From Mactra quadrangularis (taxonomy: Eukaryota > Mollusca > Bivalvia > Venerida > Mactridae), in the NCBI GenBank assembly GCA_025267735.1, contig CM046301.1, forward strand, positions 67,847,872 through 67,911,871: 64,000 nt of DNA, given 5' to 3'. The notes beneath the pieces are model-generated. The model saw only the letters and a list, made by a program, of their open reading frames with translations. It made no database searches and was not told where the DNA came from. The first letter of the stretch is position 1; each line of letters begins with the position of its first letter. This document shows positions 10,883 to 22,606 of this stretch, piece by piece. The position numbers and the translations under genes are program-made.

Positions 10883-11282
10883 ACAGACAAAGAGTGAACT
10901 CATTACTAAGGACAGTAAATAGAAAGTTCCATCATGATAAGTACAATAACATTTGTACAAGATCTGTGCTATCAATATATATACATTCAATACTAAATTT
11001 GTTAAATCAAGAGCTATTTTATTTTTCTCTACATGTCAGGGGTAACTCATGGTCACCTTCCTAAATTTATCAAAAATAATTCAGTTGTCCACAAATCTGA
11101 CGTTTTTCAATGAATTTCCTATCCTCTATCATTTAAGTCAGACCACAGACCCTTTCCAAAATGAAAATGTTCTGCATTGATTACTAAATGCACACTAAAT
11201 ATTAGGGCTGTAACGATACGCAAGAAGCATATCGGGATATATTGCAATACGCTAATACAAAAAACAGAAGTATTTGCCTTAC

Positions 11283-11364
11283 CTCTTTACTAGTATTGGT
11301 AGGTGAAGGAAATTTAACATTTAATAAAAACTGAAGATTCTCTAGAAGACCTTTACTCTCATCC
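11283..11364 (-). CDS. FANCL: FANCL coding exon 10
   Basis: Encodes residues 267-293 (DESKGLLENLQFLLNVKFPS then PTNTSKE) and completes a split tryptophan codon with exon 9. It corresponds to the WDPENSVLQNLKDVLEIDFP segment of the vertebrate protein. Acceptor TTTCAG, donor GTAAGG. Confidence 0.93.
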
Positions 11365-11574
11365 CTGAAATAAAGTTTGTAAAATTTATATTTTGTGAAC
11401 TTTATATTATTGTAATTACATGTAATTTATATGTATATCATTTCTTTTGAAAAGAAAATACAATGTAGAATGTATATAATATGTACAAATTAAAAACAAG
11501 AAACTTATTGTGGAAACCACATTTAAGCTGGATTTTGCATCAAGATCTTACCATAAATGACAGAGATAACCAAC

Positions 11575-14535
11575 ATAACAAGAAAGATAATGTGGGAGCC
11601 ACATTAAAGCCGGATTTTTCTGCATATGGAAACATTGAGAACAAGTTTATGTTGTTACAAAAGAAAGTCATTTGATAAATTGCTTATCAGAAGGTATACA
11701 AAGGGCAATAATTAATCTTAAAGGAATAAAGAGTTTCATTAACTATACATATATGTCCTATAGTATCTTTTCTGAGTATTTTGTTGGTATTTGACTAAGA
11801 TGGCATAACACATGAAAACTATGGATGAAAATAATGCAAAGCTAATGATATGAATTTGGCGAGAGAATTTTGTTAAAAAAACCTTGCATGGCAAATGGTG
11901 AAATTGTTGAAACACAATGGCGGGAAAATATGACTGGAAAATGCCAGAATACTTGCTATTGGAGAGACCCAACATACTGAAAACTTTAACATAAAAAATG
12001 CAAAGGGAAATAATCCATATTTAAGCCAAGTAAACTTGCCGTTACTGTCTAATTCTTTCAACAGACGGTATGTAATCATTGTATGAAATTTCATAATAAT
12101 CTAACCATAAATGGCAGAGATACCCAACAATTTGAAAGCTTTAACACAAAAATAACAAAGGGAAATAATCCATTTTTAAGCCAGGTAGAGTTGCGGTTAC
12201 TGTCTAATTCTTTTCAACAGATCGTATGTAATCATTGTATGAAATTTCATAAACATCTAACCATAAATGGCAGAGATATCCAACAATTTGAAAACTTTGA
12301 CACAAAAAAACAAAGGGAAATAATCCATTATTAAGCCAGGTAGAGTAGCGGTTACTGTTTAATTCTTTTCAACAGATGATATGTAATCATTGTATGAAAT
12401 TTCGTAAACATCAAACCATTAATGGCAGAGATATCCAACAATTTAAAAACTTAAACACAAAAATAACAAAAGGAATTAATCCATTATTAAGCCAGGTAGA
12501 GTAGCGGTTACTGTGTAATTCTTTTCAACAGATGGTATGTAATCATTGTATGAAATTTCATAAACATCTAACCATAAATGGCAGAGATATCAAACAATTT
12601 GAAAACTTTAACACAAAAAAACAAAGGGAAATAATCCATTATTAAGCCAGGTAGAGTTGCCATTACTGTCTAATTCTTTCAACAGACGGTATGTAATCAT
12701 TGTATGAAATTTCATAATAATCTAACCATAAATGGCAGAGATACCCAACAATTTGAAAGCTTTAACACAAAAATAACAAAGGGAAATAATCCATTTTTAA
12801 GCCAGGTAGAGTTGCGGTTACTGTCTAATTCTTTTCAACAGATCGTATGTAATCATTGTATGAAATTTAATAAACATCTAACCATAAATGGCAGAGATAT
12901 CCAACAATTTGAAAACTTTAACACAAAATAACAAAGGGAAATAATCCATTATTAAGCCAGGTAGAGTAGCGGTTACTGTTTAATTCTTTTCAACAGATGA
13001 TATGTAATCATTGTATGAAATTTCATAATAATCTAAACATAAATGGCAGAGATACCCAACAATTTGAAAGCTTTAACACAAAAATAACAAAGGGAAATAA
13101 TCCATTTTTAAGCCAGGTAGAGTTGCGGTTACTGTCTAATTCTTTTCAACAGATCGTATGTAATCATTGTATGAAATTTAATAAACATCTAACCATAAAT
13201 GGCAGAGATATCCAACAATTTGAAAACTTTAACACAAAATAACAAAGGGAAATAATCCATTATTAAGCCAGGTAGAGTAGCGGTTACTGTTTAATTCTTT
13301 TCAACAGATGATATGTAATCATTGTATGAAATTTCGTAAACATCAAACCATTAATGGCAGAGATATCCAACAATTTGAACACTTTAACACAAAAATAACA
13401 AAAGGAATTAATCCATTATTAAGCCAGGTAGAGTAGCGGTTACTGTGTAATTCTTTTCAACAGATGGTATGTAATCATTGTATGAATTTCATAAACATCT
13501 AACCATAAATGGCAGAGATATCAAACAATTTGAAAACTTTAACACAAAAAAACAAAGGGAAATAATCCATTATTAAGCCAGGTAGAGTTGCCATTACTGT
13601 CTAATTCTTTTCAACAGATGGTATGTAATCATTGTATGAAATTTCGTAAACATCAAACCATTAATGGCAGAGATATCCAACAATTTGAAATTGAATGCAA
13701 AAATTACAAAGGGAAATAATCCATATTTAAGCCAGGTAGAGTTGTGGTTACTGTCTAATTCTTTGCAACAGATGGTATGTAATAATTGTATGAAATTTCA
13801 TAAACATCTAACCATAAATGGCAGAGATATCAAACAATTTGAAAACTTTAAAGCAAAAAAACCCAAAGGGAAATAATCCATTTTTAAGCCAGGTAGAGTT
13901 GTGGTTACTGTCTTAATCTGTTCATCACATGGTATGTTATCATTGTATGAAGTTTCATAAAAATCTGACAATAAATGGCAGAAATATATGCTAAATTAAA
14001 AACTTTAACGCAATTGTTAACGACACCAGACACCTGAAATTACAAAGGGAAATAATCCATAATTAAGCAAGGTAGAGTTACGGTTACTGTCTAAATCTGT
14101 TCATCACATGGTATGTTATCATTGTATGAAGTTTCGTAAAAATCTGACAATTAATGGCAGAAATATATGCTAAATTAAAAACTTTAATTTGTTAACGACA
14201 CCAGACGTTTTTCGTTGAAAAATCCGGCTAATAAAAACTTTAATGCAAAAATTACAAAGGAAAATTATCCATAATTAAGCCAGGTAGAGTTGTGGTTACT
14301 TTCTAATTCTGTTCATCACATGGTATGTTATAATTGTATGAAGTTTCATAAAGATCTGACAGTAATGGCAGAAAAAAATGGTAAAGAAAAAACGTTAACG
14401 CAATTATTTAATGACACCGGACGCCTGACCAACAACAGCCGGCCCGTCCAACTACCTGCCTGCCTACCTGACACACACCCACCCCCGGGTTTCACCAAAC
14501 GATAACCCAAATTTTTTCTTGAAAAATCCAGCTAT
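11575..14535. mobile_element. large core-repeat element: about 15 tandem cores of ~156 bp (pearl/HINE-like)
   Basis: The left flank (GAAAGATAATGTGGGAGCC, then AAAGCCGGATTTTTC) leads into about 15 tandem copies of a core of about 156 bp. Each core carries TAATCATTGTATGAAATTT and AAATGGCAGAGATA. The right side carries GAAAAATCCGGCT (about 14216-14228) and a variant at 14519-14531, complementing the left GCCGGATTTTTC motif. The same left flank and cores recur at 62720-64000. Bivalve 'pearl' elements, interpreted as Helentron-derived HINEs, have tandem cores of about this length, but that assignment is inferred. Short open frames of the LTINGRDIQQFEN type are core shadows. It lies in a FANCL intron. 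Confidence 0.75.
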
Positions 14536-14936
14536 AAATACATATATAAAAGGAAGGTGATAATTAACTTTGATTAAACCTTTCATAAAATATTATAACA
14601 ATAACATGTTGTTTTATAAAACTAATCCATAACAAATCATAAACAAGGAGTAATAAATGGAAGCATTTAAAAGGCATAGTTTATGTTGTCTCGTGTTGTA
14701 TTATTTTACCATGATCAACTGTGTGTATTAAATCCCTGAGAAATATTTTTAAAAAAAGCTCCTTCAGCTTTGGTCATTAGAATGTAAAATAAATAATTAT
14801 TTCATAAATTTATAACTTTATGTGACATTACTGTACCTATCAGTTACAAGTGTATACCCTTTAACTGATTACATGTAAATATGCATATTTTTTTTAATCA
14901 TGACAGGCCTAAAAAGTATAATGAAATTTTATTTAC

Positions 14937-14982
14937 CATAAATGTATATTAGCATTCATACTTCTTCTTACTGGAGTAATAG
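14937..14982 (-). CDS. FANCL: FANCL coding exon 9 (46 nt)
   Basis: A small exon encoding AITPVRRSMNANIHL plus the split W266. It matches vertebrate ...PLGIKLSRNIHLW. It is phase-compatible on both sides (entry after CAA G, exit at TG). Acceptor TCTACAG, donor GTAAAT. Confidence 0.9.
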
Positions 14983-15204
14983 CTGTAGAATAATTAATAT
15001 AGAATATATCATTATACTGTTTACAACATGAACAAACCACCTCTCTGAGTCAAATGATTCAAGTTGCTGACTTTTAATTTATGTAAATTCTAACTGATAT
15101 CTTAGACCTGAAACCAGCTATCCAGCTAAAGACTAAGGCTCATTATATGAGACAGTAGGTGGAAGATGAGTTTAGTTCTAGTTTATGTACTTATTTATTT
15201 TAGG

Positions 15205-15370
15205 TTGATTGTGAAACAAGTTCTTACAACTTAATCACTTTCAAGTCTGCTGCCTGATCTTTCTGAAGTGAGCTAGTAGGATAAAGTTTCTTGTTCAAGA
15301 AAACAATGCAGAGATGGCTATCAAAGATGTCAATTCCAATATCATAAACTGCAATTGCTTTAAGATAAAA
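15205..15370 (-). repeat. decayed SINE related to the 19335-19540 copy
   Basis: Shares GTGAAACAAGTTCTTACAAC and TTTCTTG(T/C)TCAAG(G/A)AAACAA with the tRNA-Ser-like SINE at 19335-19540. A short frame here resembling a FANCL exon (DPFGILFYLK) is not one; the true exon 9 is at 14937-14982. Confidence 0.65.
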
Positions 15371-15886
15371 TAGTATGCCAAAAGGATCTAAAATAGGAAA
15401 ATATAGGATAGCAGTCAAAATATAGAAATTCATAGAAATGTTTTTCATTATTCAGAATACAAAAAAGCAATAGAACATGCTTTGAACAATTGTTACAGAA
15501 AATTGTAATTTGACAAATATTACTTACAGTAATTTACCCAAAAAAACTGCTTTTTTATGCATTTTAAATCTGAGTACAACACAGTTTTGTCATGTTATCT
15601 AAGAAAATCCCATGCTTATAAATAGGAAACTCTATCTGTTATAAACCTATAATACAAATGTATATGATTTCGGAGATTACTTTTAAACTTTAAGCCTTTA
15701 TAGAGGGATTGAATATTACTTTAAGTAAAATTGTTGGTGACAGATGCACATGCCAACAATCAACAAGGTGGAACTAATTCAAATATTGGTCTGGGTAATT
15801 TGATCTTTGGACTCAGATAATAACTAATGAATAAACCTAGGCTGATGAATCTATGTTTAAAATAAAACAGTAAATTGAGAACATAC

Positions 15887-15970
15887 CTTGATCTGAACCT
15901 AGAAATTTACATTCTGGTAATATTCTAGGATTATATGGATCAACAGTTATCTGTACAGAGTATCCACTAC
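15887..15970 (-). CDS. FANCL: FANCL coding exon 8
   Basis: Encodes SGYSVQITVDPYNPRILPEC then KFLGSDQ (residues 224-250). It matches vertebrate NNVSIxIxVDPRHPxMLPECFFLGADH. Acceptor TTTCTAG, donor GTATGT. Confidence 0.94.
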
Positions 15971-16149
15971 CTAGAAATATATGTACATTTATACACATTT
16001 ACAGGGTTTTACTTACTAATTAGAAGAAGTCACTTATACATATACTAGCAAAAATTTGTCATTGTATATTTTGATTGTCAAAATTGGAATTCCTTTGTTT
16101 CTGTCTTATGGTATGCACATTTTCATGGTGTAATATCGGTACATGTACA

Positions 16150-18515
16150 GTAGGGCTGTAACGATTCACCGATGCATCGTGAGATCGTATTCGCGACTGT
16201 CCGATACGGGTGTATCGAATCGCGTCCTAAAAAATCGCAATTCAGAGGGTCTTTTAGTCTACAAGAAATCAGTTAAAACAAAATATACTACAGTCAATTC
16301 GCATTATCTCGACTACTCTTGTGTCGACATTTCGTAGTCTCGATTGAAAATCAAAAGTCCCGATTTTTTTCCTTCTATATCTATATGAAAAAATCATGTT
16401 TGACTCGATCTTTTTGTCTCGACATTTTCGCTCTCTCGACTATAAATTTGAGTCCCAAAGTGTTATTTTACTATAAAATTATAATGTTTAAGTCGACTAG
16501 ACAAAGATATTATCGGCGATCCGTTGAGGTGCGAAAAATAGCACGCGTCCATTGTTTATCGATTAGCAACTGTATAGATAATCTGTTTAAAAGAACGTGT
16601 CAATATTGAATTAACATGTCATTTAAATATACAAACTAATTGACATGAATGAAACCATCGTTGAATAAGTCGAGTGTTAATTGACAGATGTCAAAATTGA
16701 GTGTAAAGATATCAAAATGCGTGCTTACAAGCATGTGCTTCATTAAAAAAAAACACTGCGATACTCGTTACTTTTTTGTGTTCATTAATTTTGTTTAATG
16801 AATATTTTGTCCAATAAAAATAAGAAACAAATATTTTTCGTTTATTTTTATTATTATATTTCGTCATTTAAGTTGATATAAATGTACGGCATCTTCTTTG
16901 CATGATAAATTAATCCCTCTACGCATTTAAAAGATATGCCGACATTTTTGTAGTTCAAGTCTATATTTTTTCGTGACGTAATAGTCAACTACTCTTCACA
17001 CACACAACTGGATATTATCAGCAACTACTCAAAATTATCAAAGAGAAGCCGACTTACACGATGACGGTGCTGTGGTTGTACGAAATAGTGTATGACGTCA
17101 AACATATACACACACACAATTTATCTGACTGGCTACAAATATTCTGAATAATATACGCTTGGTTAGTTGTTATTTCGAGAAACAGTCAGTGAAATAGTAG
17201 AAACCGAAAGTAGATTTTCGGAAAATACGCGATTTTGTTCTATAACTTGTTGAGAGGGAACTTTGCCAGCGGTAAAAGTGTGACAAAACCTTTAGAGTAC
17301 AAGTGTATGGTAAAACCCTATTCACAGCTGCAGCAAAGCGATTATTCTAAAATACACTCTCTGAACAGGTAAAACTGCTACTGAAGACATCGGAATTACC
17401 TCCCTTAGAAAATTTCGTTTATCTTGTTTGTCTCGACTTTTCGTTATCTTGATTATTTTCCAACGGTCCCAACTAAGTCGAGATAACGAGAGTTGACTGT
17501 ATTTACATTTGTGTCTATAGCATTTAACTTGCAATTGCAATATTTACTAAGTGTCCAGTCTAGAGCGCGCCATTACCCGCTCATGAACGCAAATGGCGCA
17601 ATATCAATCGTCTATTGGGCCCGTCGGGCGCACTCGCCGAAAATATGGCTATATCGCGAATTTGACAACTTTTCGTATATTCGTATATGCCATTTGGTTT
17701 TGTTACATCCATTTTGCTAAATTAAACGGGTACCTCAGTCTTCGAATCTAGCTACCAGGCCGAAAACCGAGTCCGTCTTAACACCGACGGTTTGTTAAAA
17801 AGATACGGATCGCAAGACCGAATGTCTGGCAGCAATTTCAATAGCAACATAACTAAAAATGGATAATTGAACAAAAATTTGCAGTTACAAGCAATTTATT
17901 ATTTGGACGCTAAAAGTCCAGCCGAGAGTCCGCAATACGCATTAAATTTTTATCCACGCTTGTAACAATCATAGACAATATGACTTATGTGTAAGGCGTC
18001 CTCAAAAAAATCAATAGTGCTACATATATGACAGCTCGATTAAATTGATTACGTAATCAAACGGTTGCAATTAACAAACACGTGACAAACTTTGGTGAAC
18101 ATTGATTGAGGAAGATAACACTTTCTTTTATGTTTGCTAATAAGCTGATAATGATTATTAATTATTAGCGTGTTGTGTGGCAGTTTAAATAGACATAATT
18201 AGTTGATTTTTAAATGAACTAATTCGTTAAATTCCACTAGAAACAAACAACTTTGTCATTATTTTACAACAAATAAAGTTATTTGTATTTTATTATTCAT
18301 AATATGGTATTCCATTTCGTAAAAATAAAATTGTTCCAATCATTATTTCGTCATGTAATACATTTTCGCGACCCACGCTATTGCTTTTTTTAATTTTATG
18401 ATTGTTTAATAAAAATATCATATTTTGTCTATGCATTCATTCCAAATTTACAATTTACATCGTATCGTGATTAATATCGTAATCGCGAGACATATATCGC
18501 GAAACGTATCGTATC
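16150..18515. mobile_element. composite repeat with GGGCTGTAACGAT terminus and ATCG-rich subterminal blocks
   Basis: It starts with GTAGGGCTGTAACGATTC and CGAT/ATCG-rich motifs and ends with CGTATCGTGATTAATATCG and ACGTATCGTATCTCGACC. A similar terminus, GGGCTGTAACGATACG, occurs at about 11206. The motif style suggests a hAT-like element, but I cannot define the right inverted repeat or a target duplication. A pogo/Tigger-like element (16291-17499) is nested inside. Confidence 0.45.
16291..17499. mobile_element. Tc1/mariner-pogo (Tigger)-like TIR element, 1209 bp, TA target duplication
   Basis: The left end CAGTCAATTCGCATTATCTC and the reverse-complemented right end CAGTCAACTCTCGTTATCTC are near-identical inverted repeats. 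TA lies on both sides (16289-16290 and 17500-17501). The CAGT...ACTG ends with a TA duplication are typical of pogo/Tigger elements. I see no intact transposase frame, so the copy is non-autonomous. Confidence 0.85.
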
Positions 18516-18857
18516 TCGACCTTATTTCACATTTTTAAAATATACAGAATTAAAGAAATAGATGCGAGTTTAAAACAGAAAATACAATTATAACTTTTTT
18601 TCTAATTTAAGTTATTTTTTTTTATAGTATCGTCTGTAACCATTGTGTTTTTCTTGTCAATCTATTGTTTCTCTACATTCAGAATATATGTTAATACCCC
18701 AGAAAAGGTATACTTTCCTAGAAATCACCATTTAACTCTATACAACTATACAACTGAAAACATGCTAAAGCGATCACAGTCAGTAATGTTTTTAGGGAGT
18801 TGTGCTTATGACAATAGTAGTTTATAATGGGATATTTTCAATCAGAACAAACACTAC

Positions 18858-19008
18858 CTAGCGCTATTCTTCTATGTCTAGCAGACAATGTAGGTGTCTC
18901 TGGTTCAAGTATCCAAGTATTACAATCTAATTCTGATAATACATTCCAAAATTCCTGACATTCTTCCACACATACAACAAACTGTTTATACACATGGATT
19001 AAATCACA
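18858..19008 (-). CDS. FANCL: FANCL coding exon 7 (starts inside a tandem splice-site array)
   Basis: Encodes CDLIHVYKQFVVCVEECQEF then WNVLSELDCNTWILEPETP to RRIAL, matching vertebrate SSLISIYSQF...FWDVMDEIDEKTWVLEPE...RRIALG. Homology up to CDLIHVYKQF fixes the 3' splice site at CTTTCAG, immediately before 19008, rather than at a CAG at 18982-18984. The first 25 nt of the exon and its acceptor belong to the first unit of a nine-copy 37-bp array. Donor GTAGTG. Confidence 0.93.
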
Positions 19009-19316
19009 CTGAAAGTATAGGTTTATATACATGGATTAAATCACACTGAAAGTATAGGTTTATACACATGGATTAAATCACACTGAAAGTATAGGTTTAT
19101 ATACATGGATTAAATCACACTGAAAGTATAGGTTTATACACATGGATTAAATCACACTGAAAATATAGGTTTATATACATGGATTAAATCACACTGAAAG
19201 TATAGGTTTATATACATGGATTAAATCACACTGAAAGTATAGGTTTATATACATGGATTAAATCACACTGAAAGTATAGGTTTATATACATGGATTAAAT
19301 CACACTGAAAGTAGAG
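18984..19316 (-). repeat. nine tandem 37-bp copies of the FANCL exon 7 3' splice site plus exon start
   Basis: There are nine 37-bp units (333 bp) plus a partial tenth. On the gene strand each unit is CTATACTTTCAG, the intron end with AG, followed by 25 nt equal to the start of exon 7 (TGTGATTTAATCCATGTATA onward). Copies differ by only a few substitutions (T/C in the TATA(C/T)AC part, one GAAAAT, one GTAGAG). Only the unit nearest the gene body continues into real exon sequence. Because 37 is not a multiple of 3, using an upstream acceptor reads into TGA within the next unit. Confidence 0.95.
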
Positions 19317-19334
19317 GTTTATATGCATTTACTT

Positions 19335-19540
19335 CAGCTCTATTGTGAAACAAGTTCTTACAACTTAGATTAAATTCCCTTCGAGTCCGTTTCCTGGTCC
19401 CCCAGTACTGAGCTAGTAGAATAATGTTTCTTGCTCAAGGAAACAATGGGGTAGGTTTGGATGGGATTAGACTCCAAGCAGAGCTGGCTTTCCAATGATT
19501 ACCAGTCCAAAGTCTTAACCACTCAGCCACGCCCCCTCTA
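19335..19540 (-). mobile_element. tRNA-Ser/Leu-derived SINE, minus orientation
   Basis: On the minus strand the head reads GGGGGCGTGGCTGAGTGGTT followed by AAGACTTTGGACTGG, a class II tRNA-like A box, and then a body containing TTTCCTTGAGCAAGAAAC. It lies in a FANCL intron, directly beyond the 37-bp array. It is not a functional tRNA. Confidence 0.8.
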
Positions 19541-19975
19541 AGGAATAGGTATCTATCTAATTCAAGATATACATGTACATTGGAAATATAGGATACATAG
19601 GTGATTCTGGTAGAAGGAAAGTAATTCTGTAACAACAAGCACCAAAATTCCTAAAAATCTCTACAAAGGTTTGGAGGCAAGAAAAATTTACTTCAGTTCT
19701 TAAATGGCGATAATTATTTTTGTAGAACCAATATTATTAAACATGTTTAGTTTAGTGATAAAATGAAAATAAATTTCATGAATGCATCACATTTATAAGA
19801 TTTGACACATGATATCCCAAAGCCTTCAAAACCATGTTCAATGTAATTCTATCCCATAACGCATTAATAAAGCAAAACTAATTAATCTAATTTTTAATAA
19901 AAGCTATACATGCAAAGTGAAAATATCTCTTAATTGAAGGTGCACACAATATACTAGTAAATACATGTATATTAC

Positions 19976-20044
19976 CTTTGCATTCCAATGAATATCAAAT
20001 TTCACAGGTAATTCAACAGAACATTTTGGTGCTTCCTCAGGATA
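19976..20044 (-). CDS. FANCL: FANCL coding exon 6
   Basis: Encodes YPEEAPKCSVELPVKFDIHW then NAK (23 residues), the UBC-like fold segment matching vertebrate YPAESPDYFVDFPVPF..SW. Acceptor ATTTTAG, donor GTAATA, phase 0 both sides. Confidence 0.94.
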
Positions 20045-20629
20045 CTAAAATATACAGACAAATCATCAACAATGAGGAAATCTTGTATTTATACAATCTT
20101 ATCATGCTCAATCTTATAGATGGAAGTTCCACTATTAGGAATATCTAAACCAATGGTCTTAGTAGTGGAATGTTCCTTAACATAGATACATTTCTCAAAT
20201 TAAACATTTGAGACCTAAAATTGTAAGAACTTACATGATTTGCAAAAACCAATATGATCTTTATGGTGAACTTTACTGTTATAGACTAAAACTATGTACA
20301 AATGTAGTTTGTTTACAGCCAGGTGAAACTGAATCACTGATTAGTCTGGTAAAACAATAGTCTGAATCATAGCAAGCTATGTGATTGTAGTAGCATTTTA
20401 ATGAAGCTAGTATTAGATATAATGATTTTTGTTAACATTAAGGTTGCTTGGGGCATATTTGTAACATCTATCAACTGTATAACCTTAGTTGATAAAGCAA
20501 CTAACTTGACTTGCAACCAGGAAGTCAAAGGTTCAAAGCCAACATCCAATACTTAACATTTATCCAGTTACCGCACTAGAATATTGTCAAAATATAAATA
20601 AATGTTGAATAATAATATAATACATGTAC

Positions 20630-20726
20630 CTCTGATCCAATGTTTAATTTGATGAGATGATTTCTTCCAGTTTTATCACAATATGATAAATGTAACAGTG
20701 TAAATATAGGATCTATATACAATAAT
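20630..20726 (-). CDS. FANCL: FANCL coding exon 5
   Basis: Encodes LLYIDPIFTLLHLSYCDKTG then RNHLIKLNIGSE, matching vertebrate LVYxDTCFSxIKLKAEDASGREHLITLKL. The first base completes a lysine codon from exon 4. Acceptor TTTACAG, donor GTACAT. Confidence 0.92.
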
Positions 20727-20800
20727 CTGTAAACATAGAAACAAACATAGATATATCATTATAACAACTTACCAGTAATACATTGATGATAAAAAGTCAG

Positions 20801-21041
20801 TGGTGCTTTTCACAAAAATTCTTACGAAAAAATCTTCATTAGTCAGTTTCATATAATTAGCACTTTAAAGTCAGACGGATAATAAGCATAACTATGATAT
20901 GATGTTCAAAAGATATACACAATTCTACACAATTTATATAATATTTAGAATTGATAAGCTAAAAAATGAGCGTATTATTAGAGTTTCTTGCTTTTGACTT
21001 ATACGAATATTTTTTCGGAAGAATTTTTGTGAAAAGCACCA
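20801..21041. mobile_element. MITE with long TIR TGGTGCTTTTCACAAAAATT and 3-bp CAG target duplication
   Basis: A 241-bp element with inverted repeats of about 33 bp starting TGGTGCTTTTCACAAAAATT. It is flanked by CAG at 20798-20800 and 21042-21044. A deleted sister copy is at 60533-60657 with CTG on both sides. It lies in a FANCL intron. Confidence 0.85.
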
Positions 21042-21424
21042 CAGATGGTTTAGACCATGCTTAAGTTGGCTTTATGTTTTTGCAATTATTGATTTGCAAG
21101 TATATGAAGTAATTTTAAAAATCAATTGTAGCTGGTTCTGATTTAATGTTGTTTTTAATTACTTTAAATAAAAACAAGTCATAAGAATTGTTCAACTACG
21201 ATACTTTCCATTAAACGCCTTGTTTGAATTGGTGTTTTTTGTAATCACTCCAATTGGAATATAATATTTGATAATAACACTTGTTGTGTTGCATATTTTA
21301 TGGGACCTTTGTTGAAATTAAAATCATTTATGCAAGTTGCTTTTTCCTATACAAGGGGTGTTGGTTTCAGGAGGGACATTTAGTAGAGTAAAGTAAAAGG
21401 AAAGTAATTGCATTTTATAGTCTA

Positions 21425-21722
21425 AGTTTCATGCTTACGCACGTTCACCGACTTTGCAGCTATTACCCCTGGTCATCGGGCTACTGGTGTCTATTTATCA
21501 ATCTCCCTGGAAAGTCTGTACTCCACTTTGTGCAGCCGACTAATTGGTGCAACAGAATTATACCACCTCTGCAGGTAGGTACCCTTTTACACCTGGGTGA
21601 AGTGGAGCAATCGCAGGTTAGTTTCTTGTTCAAGGAAATTAGCAGTGCCCCTAGCAGGTTCGAACCTTGGACCTCTCGATCCCTAAGTACAGGTCCTACC
21701 ACTGGACTACTACTCTCACCTT
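21425..21722 (-). mobile_element. tRNA-derived SINE, family 4, minus orientation
   Basis: On the minus strand an A-box-like TAGTCCAGTGGTAGGACC and the B-box AAGGTTCGAACCT are followed by a body with ATTTCCTTGAACAAGAAAC. Related copies at about 5500-5700, 44020-44170 (decayed) and 45340-45520. Frames across it are SINE shadows. Confidence 0.75.
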
Positions 21723-21820
21723 AGTAGAATGGTATTTCAGAAACCCTGTATGCAGGAGTATGAATACATTACACAGAAATAAAAAGTTCCCACATAAATT
21801 ACAACTTATATGAAACTTAC

Positions 21821-21912
21821 TTTTCCCAGCCAAGAGCTTCTATATGATCAATTAATTTCTGACAATATTTCATTTCTGAAGAATCTGTATGCATAGCTTC
21901 TATTTGTTTTTC
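21821..21912 (-). CDS. FANCL: FANCL coding exon 4
   Basis: Encodes EKQIEAMHTDSSEMKYCQKL then IDHIEALGWE, plus a split lysine. It matches the vertebrate ...LIEEIGTLGWDKL segment. Acceptor TTGTAG, donor GTAAGT. Confidence 0.9.
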
Positions 21913-22331
21913 CTACAATATATAACAAATAGATAAAAACAAGCTATCTATGATTCATGTTTGACATAATAGTTACACATAATTGAAGAAAAAATACACT
22001 AAAACAAATAATAATAAAATAAATTCACTCATATTATTATACCAGAATAAAGCAGACCATAAGGATTCAACATTAATTTTTAAACTAGGTTGCCTGAATG
22101 AACAACAAGCTGTACTTATAACTTTCCCAACCATATGTTTAATAGCAGGAACAGGTTGTTCTCCATATAAAAGATGGCATTCAGCAGTGTATATATACAT
22201 TTTATTTGACTTGAAAGTTTGAAGTGTTGTTTCAATTCTACTAAGTAAATGCTTAAATGCATTTATTTCTTGAAAAAATGACAAATAAAGGTTATAATTA
22301 TCCAAAGTAAATTACTACCCTTAATACTCAC

Positions 22332-22388
22332 AGTAATCATCTGAAATTCTTTGATAAATGAAACAAGACTTTCACATTGTTTTAATCT
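22332..22388 (-). CDS. FANCL: FANCL coding exon 3 (57 nt)
   Basis: Encodes RLKQCESLVSFIKEFQMIT, phase 0 on both sides. It follows the ...IISQ end of exon 2 as vertebrate ...IVQQRMQHSPDLMSFMMELKMLL does. Acceptor TTTTTCAG, donor GTGAGT. Confidence 0.85.
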
Positions 22389-22606
22389 CTGAAAAAAGTA
22401 TAAATATATAAAAAACCATAACATACCTAGTCCTTATTACATATCATAAATCTAATACATGTAACTTGATTATCAATAAATCAATGTATCACTTTCAAAG
22501 TTTCGAACCCCATAGATGTGTTAAGTTTCAAGTGAATTCCAATCAGTAGTAATCGATGAATACTAAGTTTGTTAGCTTTACCTAAAGCAAGAGTTTTCTA
22601 GGTCTA

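Noticed and set aside
12083..13876. Several 70-83-codon frames reading LTINGRDIQQFENF...
   Set aside because: They are shadows of the ~156-bp cores; the frame breaks in most copies and occurs identically at 63006-63560.
15224..15448. Minus-strand frame containing DPFGILFYLK, first considered as a FANCL exon
   Set aside because: It overlaps a decayed SINE and lacks a donor of the right phase. The exon at 14937-14982 fits phase and homology (NANIHLW).
18981..18984. Alternative FANCL exon 7 acceptor at CAG 18982-18984
   Set aside because: It would remove CDLIHVYKQ, which aligns with vertebrate SSLISIYSQ, and it has no pyrimidine tract of its own.
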